A stretch of 64,000 nucleotides of DNA from Gammaproteobacteria bacterium (lineage in GTDB: Bacteria; Pseudomonadota; Gammaproteobacteria; 21-64-14): the NCBI GenBank assembly GCA_027013145.1, contig JALUXX010000012.1, positions 26,528 to 90,527 on the forward strand, given 5' to 3'. The position numbers and the translations under genes are program-made. The notes below the pieces were generated by a model, which searched no databases, was not told where the DNA came from, and saw nothing but the letters and a program-made list of their open reading frames with translations. Positions 1-8,136 of this stretch are shown piece after piece (position 1 is the stretch's first letter; the number at the start of each line of letters is the position of its first letter).

Positions 1-123
1 GCGCGGATCGTACTGCACACGCTGCGGGTGCTGGAACGCACGGGCGGGCGGCGCGGCGTCGCCACGCTGTGTATCGGCGGCGGCCAGGGCGGCGCCATGC
101 TGGTGGAACGGGACGCGGGGTAG
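1..123 (+). CDS. Thiolase (acetyl-CoA acyltransferase), C-terminal end
   Basis: Only the last 40 codons are present; the gene enters from the left edge. The translated tail contains CIGGGQGGAMLVE, the conserved C-terminal thiolase block whose Cys is the active-site acid/base residue and whose GGGQG loop shapes the CoA site. The enzyme should cleave 3-ketoacyl-CoA to acetyl-CoA in the last step of beta-oxidation. It ends 7 bases before the FadB/FadJ-like gene, so the two are very probably one operon, the usual thiolase plus multifunctional-enzyme pairing. Substrate chain length cannot be judged from this fragment. Confidence 0.9.
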   Translation, partial: ARIVLHTLRVLERTGGRRGVATLCIGGGQGGAMLVERDAG

Positions 124-130
124 CAACGGC

Positions 131-2170
131 ATGGTCGAGGAGATCCGAGGGACCCACTGGTACACCGAGACCGACGGCGACGGGATCGTGTGGCTGCACC
201 TGGACAAGGCCGACGCGGCGACGAACGTCCTCTCGGCCGAGGTCCTGCAGGAGCTGCAGGGCCTGCTCGGCGAGATCGAGTCACGCGCCCCGCGCGGCCT
301 GGTGTTTCTGTCGGACAAGGCCAACGGCTTCATCGCCGGCGCCGACGTCTCGGAGTTCACCAAGCTGACCGACGCCAGCGACGCGCGCCGTGCGATCGGC
401 GCCGGGCAGGGGGTGATGGACCGCATCGACGCCCTGCCCTTCCCCACGGTCGCCATGATCCACGGCTTCTGCCTCGGCGGCGGGCTGGAACTGTCGCTGG
501 CCTGCCGTTACCGCGTCGCCGAGGACGCACCGGCGACGCGCCTCGGACTGCCGGAAGTGATGCTGGGGATCCACCCCGGCTTCGGCGGCAGCGTGCGCGC
601 CGTGCGCACGCTCGGAGCCCCCGCGGCGATGGACCTGATGCTCACCGGACGCACGGTGAGCGCGCGCGCGGCCCGGCGCATCGGCCTGGTCGACCATGTC
701 GCGCCCCTGCGCCATCTGCGTGCGGCGGCGCGTTCGCTGGTGCTCAATCCGCCGTCGCCGCAGCGACCGGGCCTGACGGCGCGCGCGGCGGGCAACGCCC
801 TGGTGCGTCCGTGGCTCGCGCGCTACCTGCGGCGCAAGGTCGCGGCCAAGGCGCCGAAGGAGCACTACCCGGCGCCTTACGCGCTGATCGAGATCTGGGA
901 GCGCTACGCCGACCAGCCGCGCCGCATGTACGAGGCCGAGGCCGATTCGGTCGCGCGCCTGATCCTCACGCGCACGGCGCGCAATCTGGTGCGCGCGTTC
1001 TTCCTGCGCGAGCGGCTCAAGTCGGCCGGGCGCCTGGACGGCTACGACCCGCACCACGTGCACGTCGTCGGCGGCGGCGTCATGGGCGGGGACATCGCCG
1101 CCTGGTGCGCGCTGCAGGGTCTGCGCGTCACGGTGCAGGAGAGCAACCGCGAGAACCTGGGGCGCGCGATTGCGCGTGCGCACGGGCTCTATCGCAAACG
1201 GCTCAAGGAGCCGCGCGCGGTCCAGGCCGCCATGGACCGCCTCATCCCGGACCTGCGCGGCGCCGGCGCGGCGCACGCGGACGTGGTGATCGAGGCGATC
1301 TTCGAGGACGAGCAGGCCAAGTCCGCCCTCTTCCGCGAGATCGTGCCGCGCCTGAAGCCCGATGCGCTGATCGCCACCAACACCTCCAGCATCCCGCTGG
1401 AGAGCCTGGCGCAGGCGCTCGACGCCCCCGAACGCCTCGTGGGGCTGCACTTCTTCAATCCGGTCGCGAAGATGCCGTTGGTCGAGGTGGTCTCGGGGCC
1501 GCAGACCGCGCCCGAGGTGGCGGCGCGCGCGGCGGCCTTTGCCCGGCGTATCGACCGCCTGCCCCTGCCGGTCCGGAGCGCGCCCGGCTTCCTCGTCAAC
1601 CGCATCCTCATGCCCTATCTGCTCGAGGCGGTCACGCTCGAGTCCGAGGGCGTGCCCGGGGCGTGGATCGACCGCGCGGCGGTGCGTTTCGGCATGCCCA
1701 TGGGGCCGCTCGAGCTGGCCGACGCGGTCGGACTGGACGTGTGCCTGTCGGTGGCCGGCATCCTCGCCGAGCGCCTCGGCGGGACGGTCCCGGAGCGCCT
1801 GCGCGGGCTGGTGGCGGCGGGACGACTCGGGCGCAAGAGCGGCCGCGGCTTCTACGAGTACCCCAAGGGCAAGCCCGTCAAGCCGGCGCCGGACAAGGGC
1901 GGCGCCCCACCCGACGATCTCACCGATCGCCTGATCCTGCCGATGCTCGACGAGGCGGTCGCGTGCCTGCGCGAGCGGATCGTCGACGGCCCTGACCTCG
2001 TCGACGCGGGCATGATCTTCGGCACCGGCTTCGCCCCGTTTCGCGGCGGGCCGGTCGAGTACATCCGCGAACAGGGCGTCGGCGCCCTCACGCAGCGCCT
2101 GCAACGGCTGGAGAAGGCGTATGGCGCGCGGTTCGCGCCGGACACGGGGTGGTCGACACTGAACCTTTGA
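131..2170 (+). CDS. fadJ: Fatty-acid oxidation multifunctional protein (enoyl-CoA hydratase / 3-hydroxyacyl-CoA dehydrogenase)
   Basis: 679 aa, somewhat shorter than E. coli FadB/FadJ (about 715-730). The N-terminal crotonase domain (about 1-190) carries GFCLGGGLELSLA and GLPEVMLGIHPGFGG, with both catalytic Glu positions kept (GGGLE and GLPE). A Rossmann dehydrogenase domain starts near residue 315 with VGGGVMGGDIA. The catalytic His block GLHFFNPVAKMPLVEVV and PGFLVNRIL follow. A second dehydrogenase C-domain closes the protein. It hydrates 2-enoyl-CoA and oxidises 3-hydroxyacyl-CoA with NAD in the cytoplasm. The flanking thiolase, acyl-CoA ligase and thioesterase genes support fatty-acid degradation. 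FadJ versus FadB naming is a family-level guess. Confidence 0.9.
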   Translation: MVEEIRGTHWYTETDGDGIVWLHLDKADAATNVLSAEVLQELQGLLGEIESRAPRGLVFLSDKANGFIAGADVSEFTKLTDASDARRAIGAGQGVMDRIDALPFPTVAMIHGFCLGGGLELSLACRYRVAEDAPATRLGLPEVMLGIHPGFGGSVRAVRTLGAPAAMDLMLTGRTVSARAARRIGLVDHVAPLRHLRAAARSLVLNPPSPQRPGLTARAAGNALVRPWLARYLRRKVAAKAPKEHYPAPYALIEIWERYADQPRRMYEAEADSVARLILTRTARNLVRAFFLRERLKSAGRLDGYDPHHVHVVGGGVMGGDIAAWCALQGLRVTVQESNRENLGRAIARAHGLYRKRLKEPRAVQAAMDRLIPDLRGAGAAHADVVIEAIFEDEQAKSALFREIVPRLKPDALIATNTSSIPLESLAQALDAPERLVGLHFFNPVAKMPLVEVVSGPQTAPEVAARAAAFARRIDRLPLPVRSAPGFLVNRILMPYLLEAVTLESEGVPGAWIDRAAVRFGMPMGPLELADAVGLDVCLSVAGILAERLGGTVPERLRGLVAAGRLGRKSGRGFYEYPKGKPVKPAPDKGGAPPDDLTDRLILPMLDEAVACLRERIVDGPDLVDAGMIFGTGFAPFRGGPVEYIREQGVGALTQRLQRLEKAYGARFAPDTGWSTLNL

Positions 2171-2177
2171 GGTTTCG

Positions 2178-3977
2178 ATGAGCGGCCCCCGCGACTACTT
2201 CATCACCCCCGAACAGGCCGGCACCCTGGCCGGGCTTTTCCGCGAGCGCGTGCACCGCGCCCCGGACACGACCGCCTACCGTGAGTACGACGCGGCGGCG
2301 GGCCGCTGGGTTGACTATCGCTGGCACGACATTGCACGACTCGCCGCCCGCCACCAACAGGCCTTCGCGGCGGAGGGGCTCGCGGCAGGCGACCGCGTCG
2401 CCGTGATGCTGCGCAACTCGCATGAGTGGGTGGCCTGGGATCAGGCCGCACTCGGCCTCGGCCTCGTCGTGGTCCCGCTCTACGTGGAGGACCGCCCGGA
2501 GAACACCGCCTACGTGCTCGGCGACGCCGGGGTGCGCGTGCTGCTGATCGAGGGGACCGAACACTGGCACCGGCTGCAACCGCTGCTGGGCGATCTCCCG
2601 GACCTGCAGCGGATCGTCACCCGCGACCCGGTCGTCGACGAAGATCCGCGCCTGCGCCCGCTCTCCGCATGGCTCCCCGAAGCCGCGCCCGCGTTCGCGG
2701 CGCGCGCCCTCGACCCCGCGACTCCAGCGACCATCGTCTACACGTCGGGGACGACCGGCAAACCGAAAGGGGTGGTCCTGAGCCACCGCAACATCCTCAC
2801 CAACACCTTCGCGAGCGTATGCGCCGTGCCCGCGGAACCGGACGACCGCTTCCTGTCGTTCCTGCCGCTCTCACACATGCTCGAGCGAACCGCGGGCTAC
2901 TACCTGCCGATGATGAGCGGGGCGAGCGTCGCCTTCGCGCGTTCCATCCCCCAGCTCGCCGAGGACCTCGAGGGACAGCGTCCGACGGTGCTGATCTCGG
3001 TCCCGCGCATCTACGAGCGCGTGTACAATCGCCTGCGCGCGCAGCTCGAGGAACGTCCGCCGACGGCACGGCGGCTGTTTGCGCTGACCGTCTCCGTGGG
3101 TTGGGCCCGGTTCCTCCACCGCCAGCGGCGGGGGCCGTGGCGGCCCTCGTTCCTGCTCTGGCCCCTACTGCAACGGGTGGTCTCGCGCAAGGTCATGCAG
3201 CGCCTCGGCGGGCGCATGCGCGCGGCGATCTGCGGCGGCGCCCCGCTCTCCCTGGAGGTGGCGCGCCTGTTCATCGGTCTGGGCCTCGAACTCCTGCAGG
3301 GCTACGGCCTGACGGAGGCCAGCCCGGTGATCGCCGTGAACCGCACCCACGACAACGACCCCGCCGGCGTCGGCCCGCCGCTCGACGGGGTCGAGGTGCG
3401 CATCGGCGCGGGCGGCGAACTCCTCGCCCGGGGTCCCAACGTGATGCTCGGCTACTGGAACCGGCCCGAGGCGACGGCACAGATGATCGACGCCGAGGGT
3501 TGGCTGCACACCGGCGACACCGCGCGTATCGAGGACGGTCGCGTCTATATCACCGGGCGTCTCAAGGAGATCATCGTGCTCGCCAACGGCGAGAAGGTGC
3601 CGCCCGCGGACATGGAACTGGCGATCGCCCTGGATCCGCTGTTCGAGCAGATCATGGTGCTCGGCGAGGGGCGGCCCTATCTGACGGCCCTGGCGGTCCT
3701 GAACGCCGACGCCTGGCGTACACTGGCCGCGCAGCGCGGACTCGATCCGGAGGATCCGGCCTCGCTGCGGGCGGAGGCGGTCCAGACCGCGGTGCTGGAG
3801 CGTATCGGCCGGCGCCTCTCCGCCTTTCCCGGCTACGCCCAGGTGCGGCGCGCCGCGCTGCTGCTCGAGCCCTGGACCATCGAGGCGAACCTGATGACCC
3901 CGACGATGAAACTGCGCCGCCGCGAGATCCTGGAGCACCATGCCGATCTCGTGGACGAGCTCTACGAGGGACACTGA
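2178..3977 (+). CDS. Long-chain fatty-acid-CoA ligase (AMP-forming)
   Basis: 599 aa, ANL superfamily. The P-loop-like motif YTSGTTGKPKGVVLSH lies near residue 190, GYGLTEASP near 375 and LHTGDTARIEDGRVYITGRLKEIIV near 440-465. The C-terminal NLMTPTMKLRRR supplies the catalytic Lys of the adenylating half-reaction. It activates fatty acids to acyl-CoA via acyl-AMP. The long loop before GYGLTEASP (about 270-355) is typical of the FadD15/FACL group that acts on long chains. The Shine-Dalgarno GAGG overlaps the end of the upstream gene (TGAGG), and the stop is 2 bases before the thioesterase start. It is the feeder enzyme of this beta-oxidation operon. Confidence 0.88.
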   Translation: MSGPRDYFITPEQAGTLAGLFRERVHRAPDTTAYREYDAAAGRWVDYRWHDIARLAARHQQAFAAEGLAAGDRVAVMLRNSHEWVAWDQAALGLGLVVVPLYVEDRPENTAYVLGDAGVRVLLIEGTEHWHRLQPLLGDLPDLQRIVTRDPVVDEDPRLRPLSAWLPEAAPAFAARALDPATPATIVYTSGTTGKPKGVVLSHRNILTNTFASVCAVPAEPDDRFLSFLPLSHMLERTAGYYLPMMSGASVAFARSIPQLAEDLEGQRPTVLISVPRIYERVYNRLRAQLEERPPTARRLFALTVSVGWARFLHRQRRGPWRPSFLLWPLLQRVVSRKVMQRLGGRMRAAICGGAPLSLEVARLFIGLGLELLQGYGLTEASPVIAVNRTHDNDPAGVGPPLDGVEVRIGAGGELLARGPNVMLGYWNRPEATAQMIDAEGWLHTGDTARIEDGRVYITGRLKEIIVLANGEKVPPADMELAIALDPLFEQIMVLGEGRPYLTALAVLNADAWRTLAAQRGLDPEDPASLRAEAVQTAVLERIGRRLSAFPGYAQVRRAALLLEPWTIEANLMTPTMKLRRREILEHHADLVDELYEGH

Positions 3978-3979
3978 CG

Positions 3980-4399
3980 ATGAGCGACGAGGATCGGTCG
4001 TCCGCACACGGGGAACTGGCCCTGCGCGTGGCCCCCATGCCGCGCGACACCAATGCCGCCGGTGACGTCTTCGGCGGCTGGCTGATGGCGCAGGCCGACG
4101 TCGCCGGGAGCATCGCCGCCTACCGGCGCGCGCGCGGGCGCGTCGTCACCGTCGCCGTCAACTCGTTCGTGTTCCTGGAACCCGTCTACGTCGCCGACCT
4201 GGTGAGCTTCTACTCGCAGGTCGTACGCGTGGGAAACACCTCACTCACCGTCGACGTCACCGTCTTCGTAGAGCGCGACCGCGGGCGCAAGGGCGTCGGC
4301 GACCATATCAAGGTCGCCGAGGCGCGCATCACCTACGTCGCACTCGACGAGCACCGCCGCCCGCGCGCGGTGGACCCGCCCGGTGTCGGCGCCAGCTGA
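3980..4399 (+). CDS. Acyl-CoA thioesterase, hotdog fold (YciA-like)
   Basis: 139 aa, a single hotdog domain. The N-terminal block MPRDTNAAGDVFGGWLMAQAD matches the YciA/BACH acyl-CoA hydrolase signature, with the catalytic Asp in AAGD, followed by the conserved NSFVFLEPVYVADLVSFYS strand and helix. It should hydrolyse acyl-CoA to free acid and CoA. It starts 2 bases after the ligase stop and is the last gene of the operon, so it probably acts as a CoA-recycling valve for the pathway. Exact acyl preference is not visible. Confidence 0.85.
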   Translation: MSDEDRSSAHGELALRVAPMPRDTNAAGDVFGGWLMAQADVAGSIAAYRRARGRVVTVAVNSFVFLEPVYVADLVSFYSQVVRVGNTSLTVDVTVFVERDRGRKGVGDHIKVAEARITYVALDEHRRPRAVDPPGVGAS

Positions 4400-4417
4400 G
4401 AGCGCCGCGCGGCGGGC

Positions 4418-6064
4418 TCACACCGGCGGCCGGCCACGCTGCGTCCCGGCGGCCGTCCCGTGCACCGGTAGCCACGCCCGGTAGCGGTCCGCCCCGCGGC
4501 GGCTGCTTCCCGGACGGCGCGAGGTGTCCTTGCGCCGGTCGAAGCGCGCGCGCCGCTCGATGCGTGCCCCGGTCTCCGGCAGGTGCAGGGGCACCGACTC
4601 CGTGCGCCCGAGGCGGGTGAGGACCGCCGGGACCGGGAACGCTTCAAGATACTCTTCCGGGAGGCCGAGCAGCTGCTCCTTGAAGGCGTCCGGCGCGTAG
4701 AGCATGGGAATGAGATTGTTGTAGTAGGCCGCCTTGGCCGTCATCCGCATCGCGTCGCCGTCGACCGCGAGGTATCCGAGGTCCGCAAGCGCCGCGGTCA
4801 GATCATGGAAGGTGCGGGCGAAGTCGACTCCGTACTTGTACTCGAGCTCACGCGTGCCTGCGAACGTGAAGCGCAGTTTGCTCGTCAGTTCGCGGCAGGC
4901 GTCCATCTCCGGAGTCAGGTCGTCGACGGTGGCGATCGGCGCCCGCCCCGCATCGATGGCTGCGTAGTACCCCTTGAGGGCAGCGATGTTCTGATACGGC
5001 CGGCGCGGGGCGTAGCCCTGGGCGTTGATGCCCAGGGCGACCAGCGGCAGGTTGTCCCAGCGCCGAAGCTGATGGCGATAGGACCCGCGCGCGGGATCGA
5101 CGAACACGTTCTGCAGGACGCGCCGGTAGCCGAGGTCGGCGAGCAGCGCCTCGGCCTCGGAGAAGCGGCGGATCTTTCCGGCGTAGTCCGGGTCTTTAGG
5201 GGGAAGCAGTTCGTCCTTGGGCCGGTTGCGCTGGCTGTCGAGCGCGTAGATCGAGAACCCGGGGACGCCGACCTGGTGGAAACGAAGCAGCGTCCGCATC
5301 AGCGTATCCGCGGCCTCCCCTTCGAATCCGTACATCGTATCGACATTCACGTTGCCGATCTGGGTCACCGCGTCGTCGAGTTCGCCGATCGCCTCACGCA
5401 CGGAATAGTCGCGATTGAGGGCCGCAAGCAGCCGCTCGTCGAGGGTCTGGATCCCGTAGCTCAGGCGGGTCACGCCCAGATCGCGCAGCAGCCGGACCTT
5501 GGTCCGGGGCAGCGTACCCGGCGCGGATTCCACCGTGATCTCGGCGTCGGGCTCGAGCCTGAAGTTGCGCCGCAGCGCCGCAAACAACCGCTCCAGGAGG
5601 GCGTCATCGAGAAACGTCGGCGTGCCGCCGCCGAGGTACACCGATTCGCACACGCGATCGGAGACCGCCTCCCTGTAGAGCGCCATTTCGCGGATCAGGT
5701 AATCGACATACGTGGCTGCCTGCTCGATCCCGCGCCCCGGGAGCACGGCGTAGTAGCAGAACCGGCACAGCGTCCGGCAAAACGGAGTATGCAGATACAG
5801 GCTGAAGCGATCCCGCATCGGAGAGGACCGGGAGAACAGTTCCGCCGTCGTATCCGGCGGCTGGGACTTGGTTACCACCGGCGGCGGAAAGACCCAATCG
5901 AAACACGGAAAGAAATCGTTATTGATCCGCAGCGACTCGGCCAGTCTCCGCGGCAGGGACGCGGGGTCCAGAGGCGGCAACGTCGCATGCACGCCGTCGG
6001 GATCGAGTTCCGGGGTCCTGCCGAGCCGGGAGCGCTTGTTGAAGTTGGGATGGTAGTGCTTCAC
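4418..6064 (-). CDS. HemN/HemW-like radical SAM protein
   Basis: 548 aa. The cluster motif HTPFCRTLCRFCYY (CX3CX2C) sits near residue 95, followed by VYLGGGTPTFL, ESAPGT and RLSYGIQTLD, which are hallmarks of the coproporphyrinogen dehydrogenase group. It is longer than HemN (about 457 aa): there is an N-terminal extension of about 80 residues and a basic C-terminal tail of about 45. The start is GTG with a good upstream GGAGG. An XRE regulator lies 79 bases upstream on the same strand. Anaerobic coproporphyrinogen oxidation is possible, but HemW-like heme chaperones and other HemN relatives share these motifs, so the substrate is unassigned. The gene converges on the thioesterase gene with an 18-base gap. 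Confidence 0.85.
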   Translation of the reverse strand: MKHYHPNFNKRSRLGRTPELDPDGVHATLPPLDPASLPRRLAESLRINNDFFPCFDWVFPPPVVTKSQPPDTTAELFSRSSPMRDRFSLYLHTPFCRTLCRFCYYAVLPGRGIEQAATYVDYLIREMALYREAVSDRVCESVYLGGGTPTFLDDALLERLFAALRRNFRLEPDAEITVESAPGTLPRTKVRLLRDLGVTRLSYGIQTLDERLLAALNRDYSVREAIGELDDAVTQIGNVNVDTMYGFEGEAADTLMRTLLRFHQVGVPGFSIYALDSQRNRPKDELLPPKDPDYAGKIRRFSEAEALLADLGYRRVLQNVFVDPARGSYRHQLRRWDNLPLVALGINAQGYAPRRPYQNIAALKGYYAAIDAGRAPIATVDDLTPEMDACRELTSKLRFTFAGTRELEYKYGVDFARTFHDLTAALADLGYLAVDGDAMRMTAKAAYYNNLIPMLYAPDAFKEQLLGLPEEYLEAFPVPAVLTRLGRTESVPLHLPETGARIERRARFDRRKDTSRRPGSSRRGADRYRAWLPVHGTAAGTQRGRPPV

Positions 6065-6143
6065 CGCCGTCCTCCGTGTCGGCCGATGCGACCTCCCCCG
6101 GTCCAGGATCGAGTCGCAGCGAGTTCCTTTCCGAGAGCCGCAC

Positions 6144-6449
6144 CTAACCGGGGCGCAGCGGCGTCTCCTCGCCCGCCGCGGCGGACGCGCCCTGCGGACC
6201 GGTCTGCGTGCGCAACAGCTCGTACACCGGAAGCCCGAAGGCGTCGGCGATCTTCTCGATGTTGTCCAGGCTGATGTTGCGTTCGGCGCGCTCGACCGAG
6301 CCGATGTAGCTGCGGTGCAGGCCGGACAGCCGGGCCAGCACCTCCTGCGACCAGCGGTGGCGAAGGCGCAGCGCGCGGATGCGCGCGGCGAGCCGGCCCC
6401 GGGCGCGCGGCCGCCGGATGGACGGCGTCGGTTCCTCCGGTGATGTCAT
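6144..6449 (-). CDS. XRE-family helix-turn-helix transcriptional regulator
   Basis: About 101 aa. Residues 20-75 form a classic HTH_3 domain (RIRALRLRHRWSQEVLARLS followed by GLHRSYIGSVERAERNIS). An in-frame ATG lies 17 codons upstream, but the start at 6449 is preferred because AAGGAGG lies about 8 bases before it. The short tail has no recognisable ligand domain. The gene precedes the HemN-like radical SAM gene by 79 bases on the same strand, so it may be co-transcribed with or control that gene. The binding site is not identifiable. Confidence 0.85.
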   Translation of the reverse strand: MTSPEEPTPSIRRPRARGRLAARIRALRLRHRWSQEVLARLSGLHRSYIGSVERAERNISLDNIEKIADAFGLPVYELLRTQTGPQGASAAAGEETPLRPG

Positions 6450-6760
6450 CGCGGCCCCTCCTTGCCGTCGTTTGTTCTCGTGCAAAGCCGGCATGCGCAC
6501 CGCGTAAGCGATGGCGATCCTTCGTCCGGCGGCCCGAATCTACCGCATGCCGCCCTATCGGTGCAATCGCGGACGAACGTTGCGCGACCGTACGTGGCAA
6601 CGGCAAGCATGCACGGACGCCGGGCCGTGTCGTACCGCCGATGACGCAAACGGCACGGAGGGGGGCCAACCCGGGCGCATGGGTCCCGCGCCTCGTCAAC
6701 CGGTGTCAACCGCATCGGCGGTCGCGCGTTGATTCATCCGGGAGCGGCGGAATCGAGGCC
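6450..6760. other. Divergent intergenic region between the XRE gene and the DUF1800 gene
   Basis: 311 bases between divergent genes. It must hold promoters for both directions, but I see no convincing -35/-10 pair. Short open frames crossing it lack ribosome sites and family resemblance. The only clear elements are the AAGGAGG ribosome site of the XRE gene (around 6458-6464) and a GAGG just before the plus-strand gene. Confidence 0.5.
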
Positions 6761-8122
6761 ATGTCCGTGCGGATCGCATCGTCGGCGCTGTACGAGCGGT
6801 TGACGCTGGGGTGGGCCCCCTGGGACCGTCGGGAGGCGGACCTCGGGGATCCCGACCCCTGGCTGCACGCCCAACTCCATCCCGGGTCCGAGCCGGCCGC
6901 GTTGCGCACGCGCCTCGCCGCGCTCGAAACCCTGGAGTTGACCCCGAAAGCGCTCTTCGACCGCTATCTGCCGCCGCGTGCGCAACGCCGCGATCCGCAG
7001 GTTCGGCGCGAGTATCGTCGGCGCGCGCGCACGATCTATCGCCAGGCCTTCGCCGCCCGCGTGCTGCGCGGCCTGCACAGCCCCTGGCAGTTGCGCGAGC
7101 TGCTCGTGGACTTCTGGTTCAACCACTTCAACGTCTTCGCCGGCAAGGGGCTGTGCCGTTTGTGGGTGGGCGCCTTCGAGACGCAGGCGATCCGCCCGCA
7201 CGTATTCGGCCGCTTCCGCGATCTGCTGCTCGCCACGGCGCGCCACCCGGCGATGCTCTTCTATCTCGACAACTGGCTCAATACCGCACCCGGTTCCCCG
7301 GGCGCGCGCGGGCGCATGCGCGGGCTCAACGAGAACTACGCGCGCGAGGTGATGGAACTCCACACCATCGGCCTGGGTTACACCCAGGCCGATGTGGCCG
7401 GGGCGACGCACCTGCTCACCGGCTGGGGCCTGGATCGGCGCACGGGCTTTGCGTTCGACCCGGACCGCCACGATTTTTCATCCCAGACCGTGCTGGGGAG
7501 GCGCTTTTCCGGCGGCGAGGCCGAGGTGTTCGCGTTCCTCGATTTTCTCGCCGCTCATCCCGCCACCGCCCGGCACGTGAGCCGCGAGATGGCGCGTTAT
7601 TTCGTCGCCGACCGGCCCGCCGACGCGCTCGTGGATCACATGGCGGCGAACTTCCTCTCGTCGAAGGGCGATCTGCGCGCGCTGACCGGGGCGATGATCG
7701 AGCACCCCGCGTTCGCGCGCGCGGCCGCGCGGCGCGACAAGTTCCGCACGCCGTACCGCTATGTATTGGCGACCTTGCGCGCCTGCGGCTGCGAGGTGCG
7801 GGAGTTCCGTCCGCTCATCGGCATCCTGCGCCGCCTGGGGCAACCCCTCTACGGCTGCCTGAGCCCGAACGGCTGGCCGAGCACCGCCTCGGCCTGGCTC
7901 TCGCCCGATGCCCTGGCGGCGCGGCTCGACTTCGCGGTCGCCCTGGGGGGCGGCTGGCTGCCGCTCGACCCCGGGCGCCCGCGCGGCGAGCCCTATGTCA
8001 TCATCGCCCCCGCCGCCGGGGATTCCTTTTGGGGACGGCGCGAGCGGGCGGCGTGGGCGGCGGCCCCGCAACGGTTGCGCCCCGCCGTGCGCCTGGGTGC
8101 GCCCGCGATGCAGTATTGCTGA
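6761..8122 (+). CDS. DUF1800 domain protein
   Basis: 453 aa. It matches the DUF1800 family: the LVDFWFNHFNVFAGKG motif near residues 115-130, LNENYAREVMELHTIGL near 190-206 and the LTGWG motif. These proteins are nearly always encoded beside a DUF1501 protein, as here (15 bases downstream). Biochemical function is unknown. The start at 6761 was chosen because the family-like sequence begins there and a GAGG precedes it; the frame remains open further upstream without resemblance. No signal peptide is evident at this start, unlike the partner protein. Confidence 0.85.
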   Translation: MSVRIASSALYERLTLGWAPWDRREADLGDPDPWLHAQLHPGSEPAALRTRLAALETLELTPKALFDRYLPPRAQRRDPQVRREYRRRARTIYRQAFAARVLRGLHSPWQLRELLVDFWFNHFNVFAGKGLCRLWVGAFETQAIRPHVFGRFRDLLLATARHPAMLFYLDNWLNTAPGSPGARGRMRGLNENYAREVMELHTIGLGYTQADVAGATHLLTGWGLDRRTGFAFDPDRHDFSSQTVLGRRFSGGEAEVFAFLDFLAAHPATARHVSREMARYFVADRPADALVDHMAANFLSSKGDLRALTGAMIEHPAFARAAARRDKFRTPYRYVLATLRACGCEVREFRPLIGILRRLGQPLYGCLSPNGWPSTASAWLSPDALAARLDFAVALGGGWLPLDPGRPRGEPYVIIAPAAGDSFWGRRERAAWAAAPQRLRPAVRLGAPAMQYC

Positions 8123-8136
8123 CAGGAGTCGAAGGC

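Noticed and set aside
281..2104. Long minus-strand ORF opposite the FadJ-like gene
   Set aside because: Low-complexity Arg/Ala/His-rich translation caused by high GC in the third codon position of the real gene; no family resemblance.
6811..8122. Second long plus-strand frame across the DUF1800 gene, running on into the DUF1501 gene
   Set aside because: The part over DUF1800 is Arg/Pro/Ala-rich shadow translation; only the part after 8137 is a real protein.
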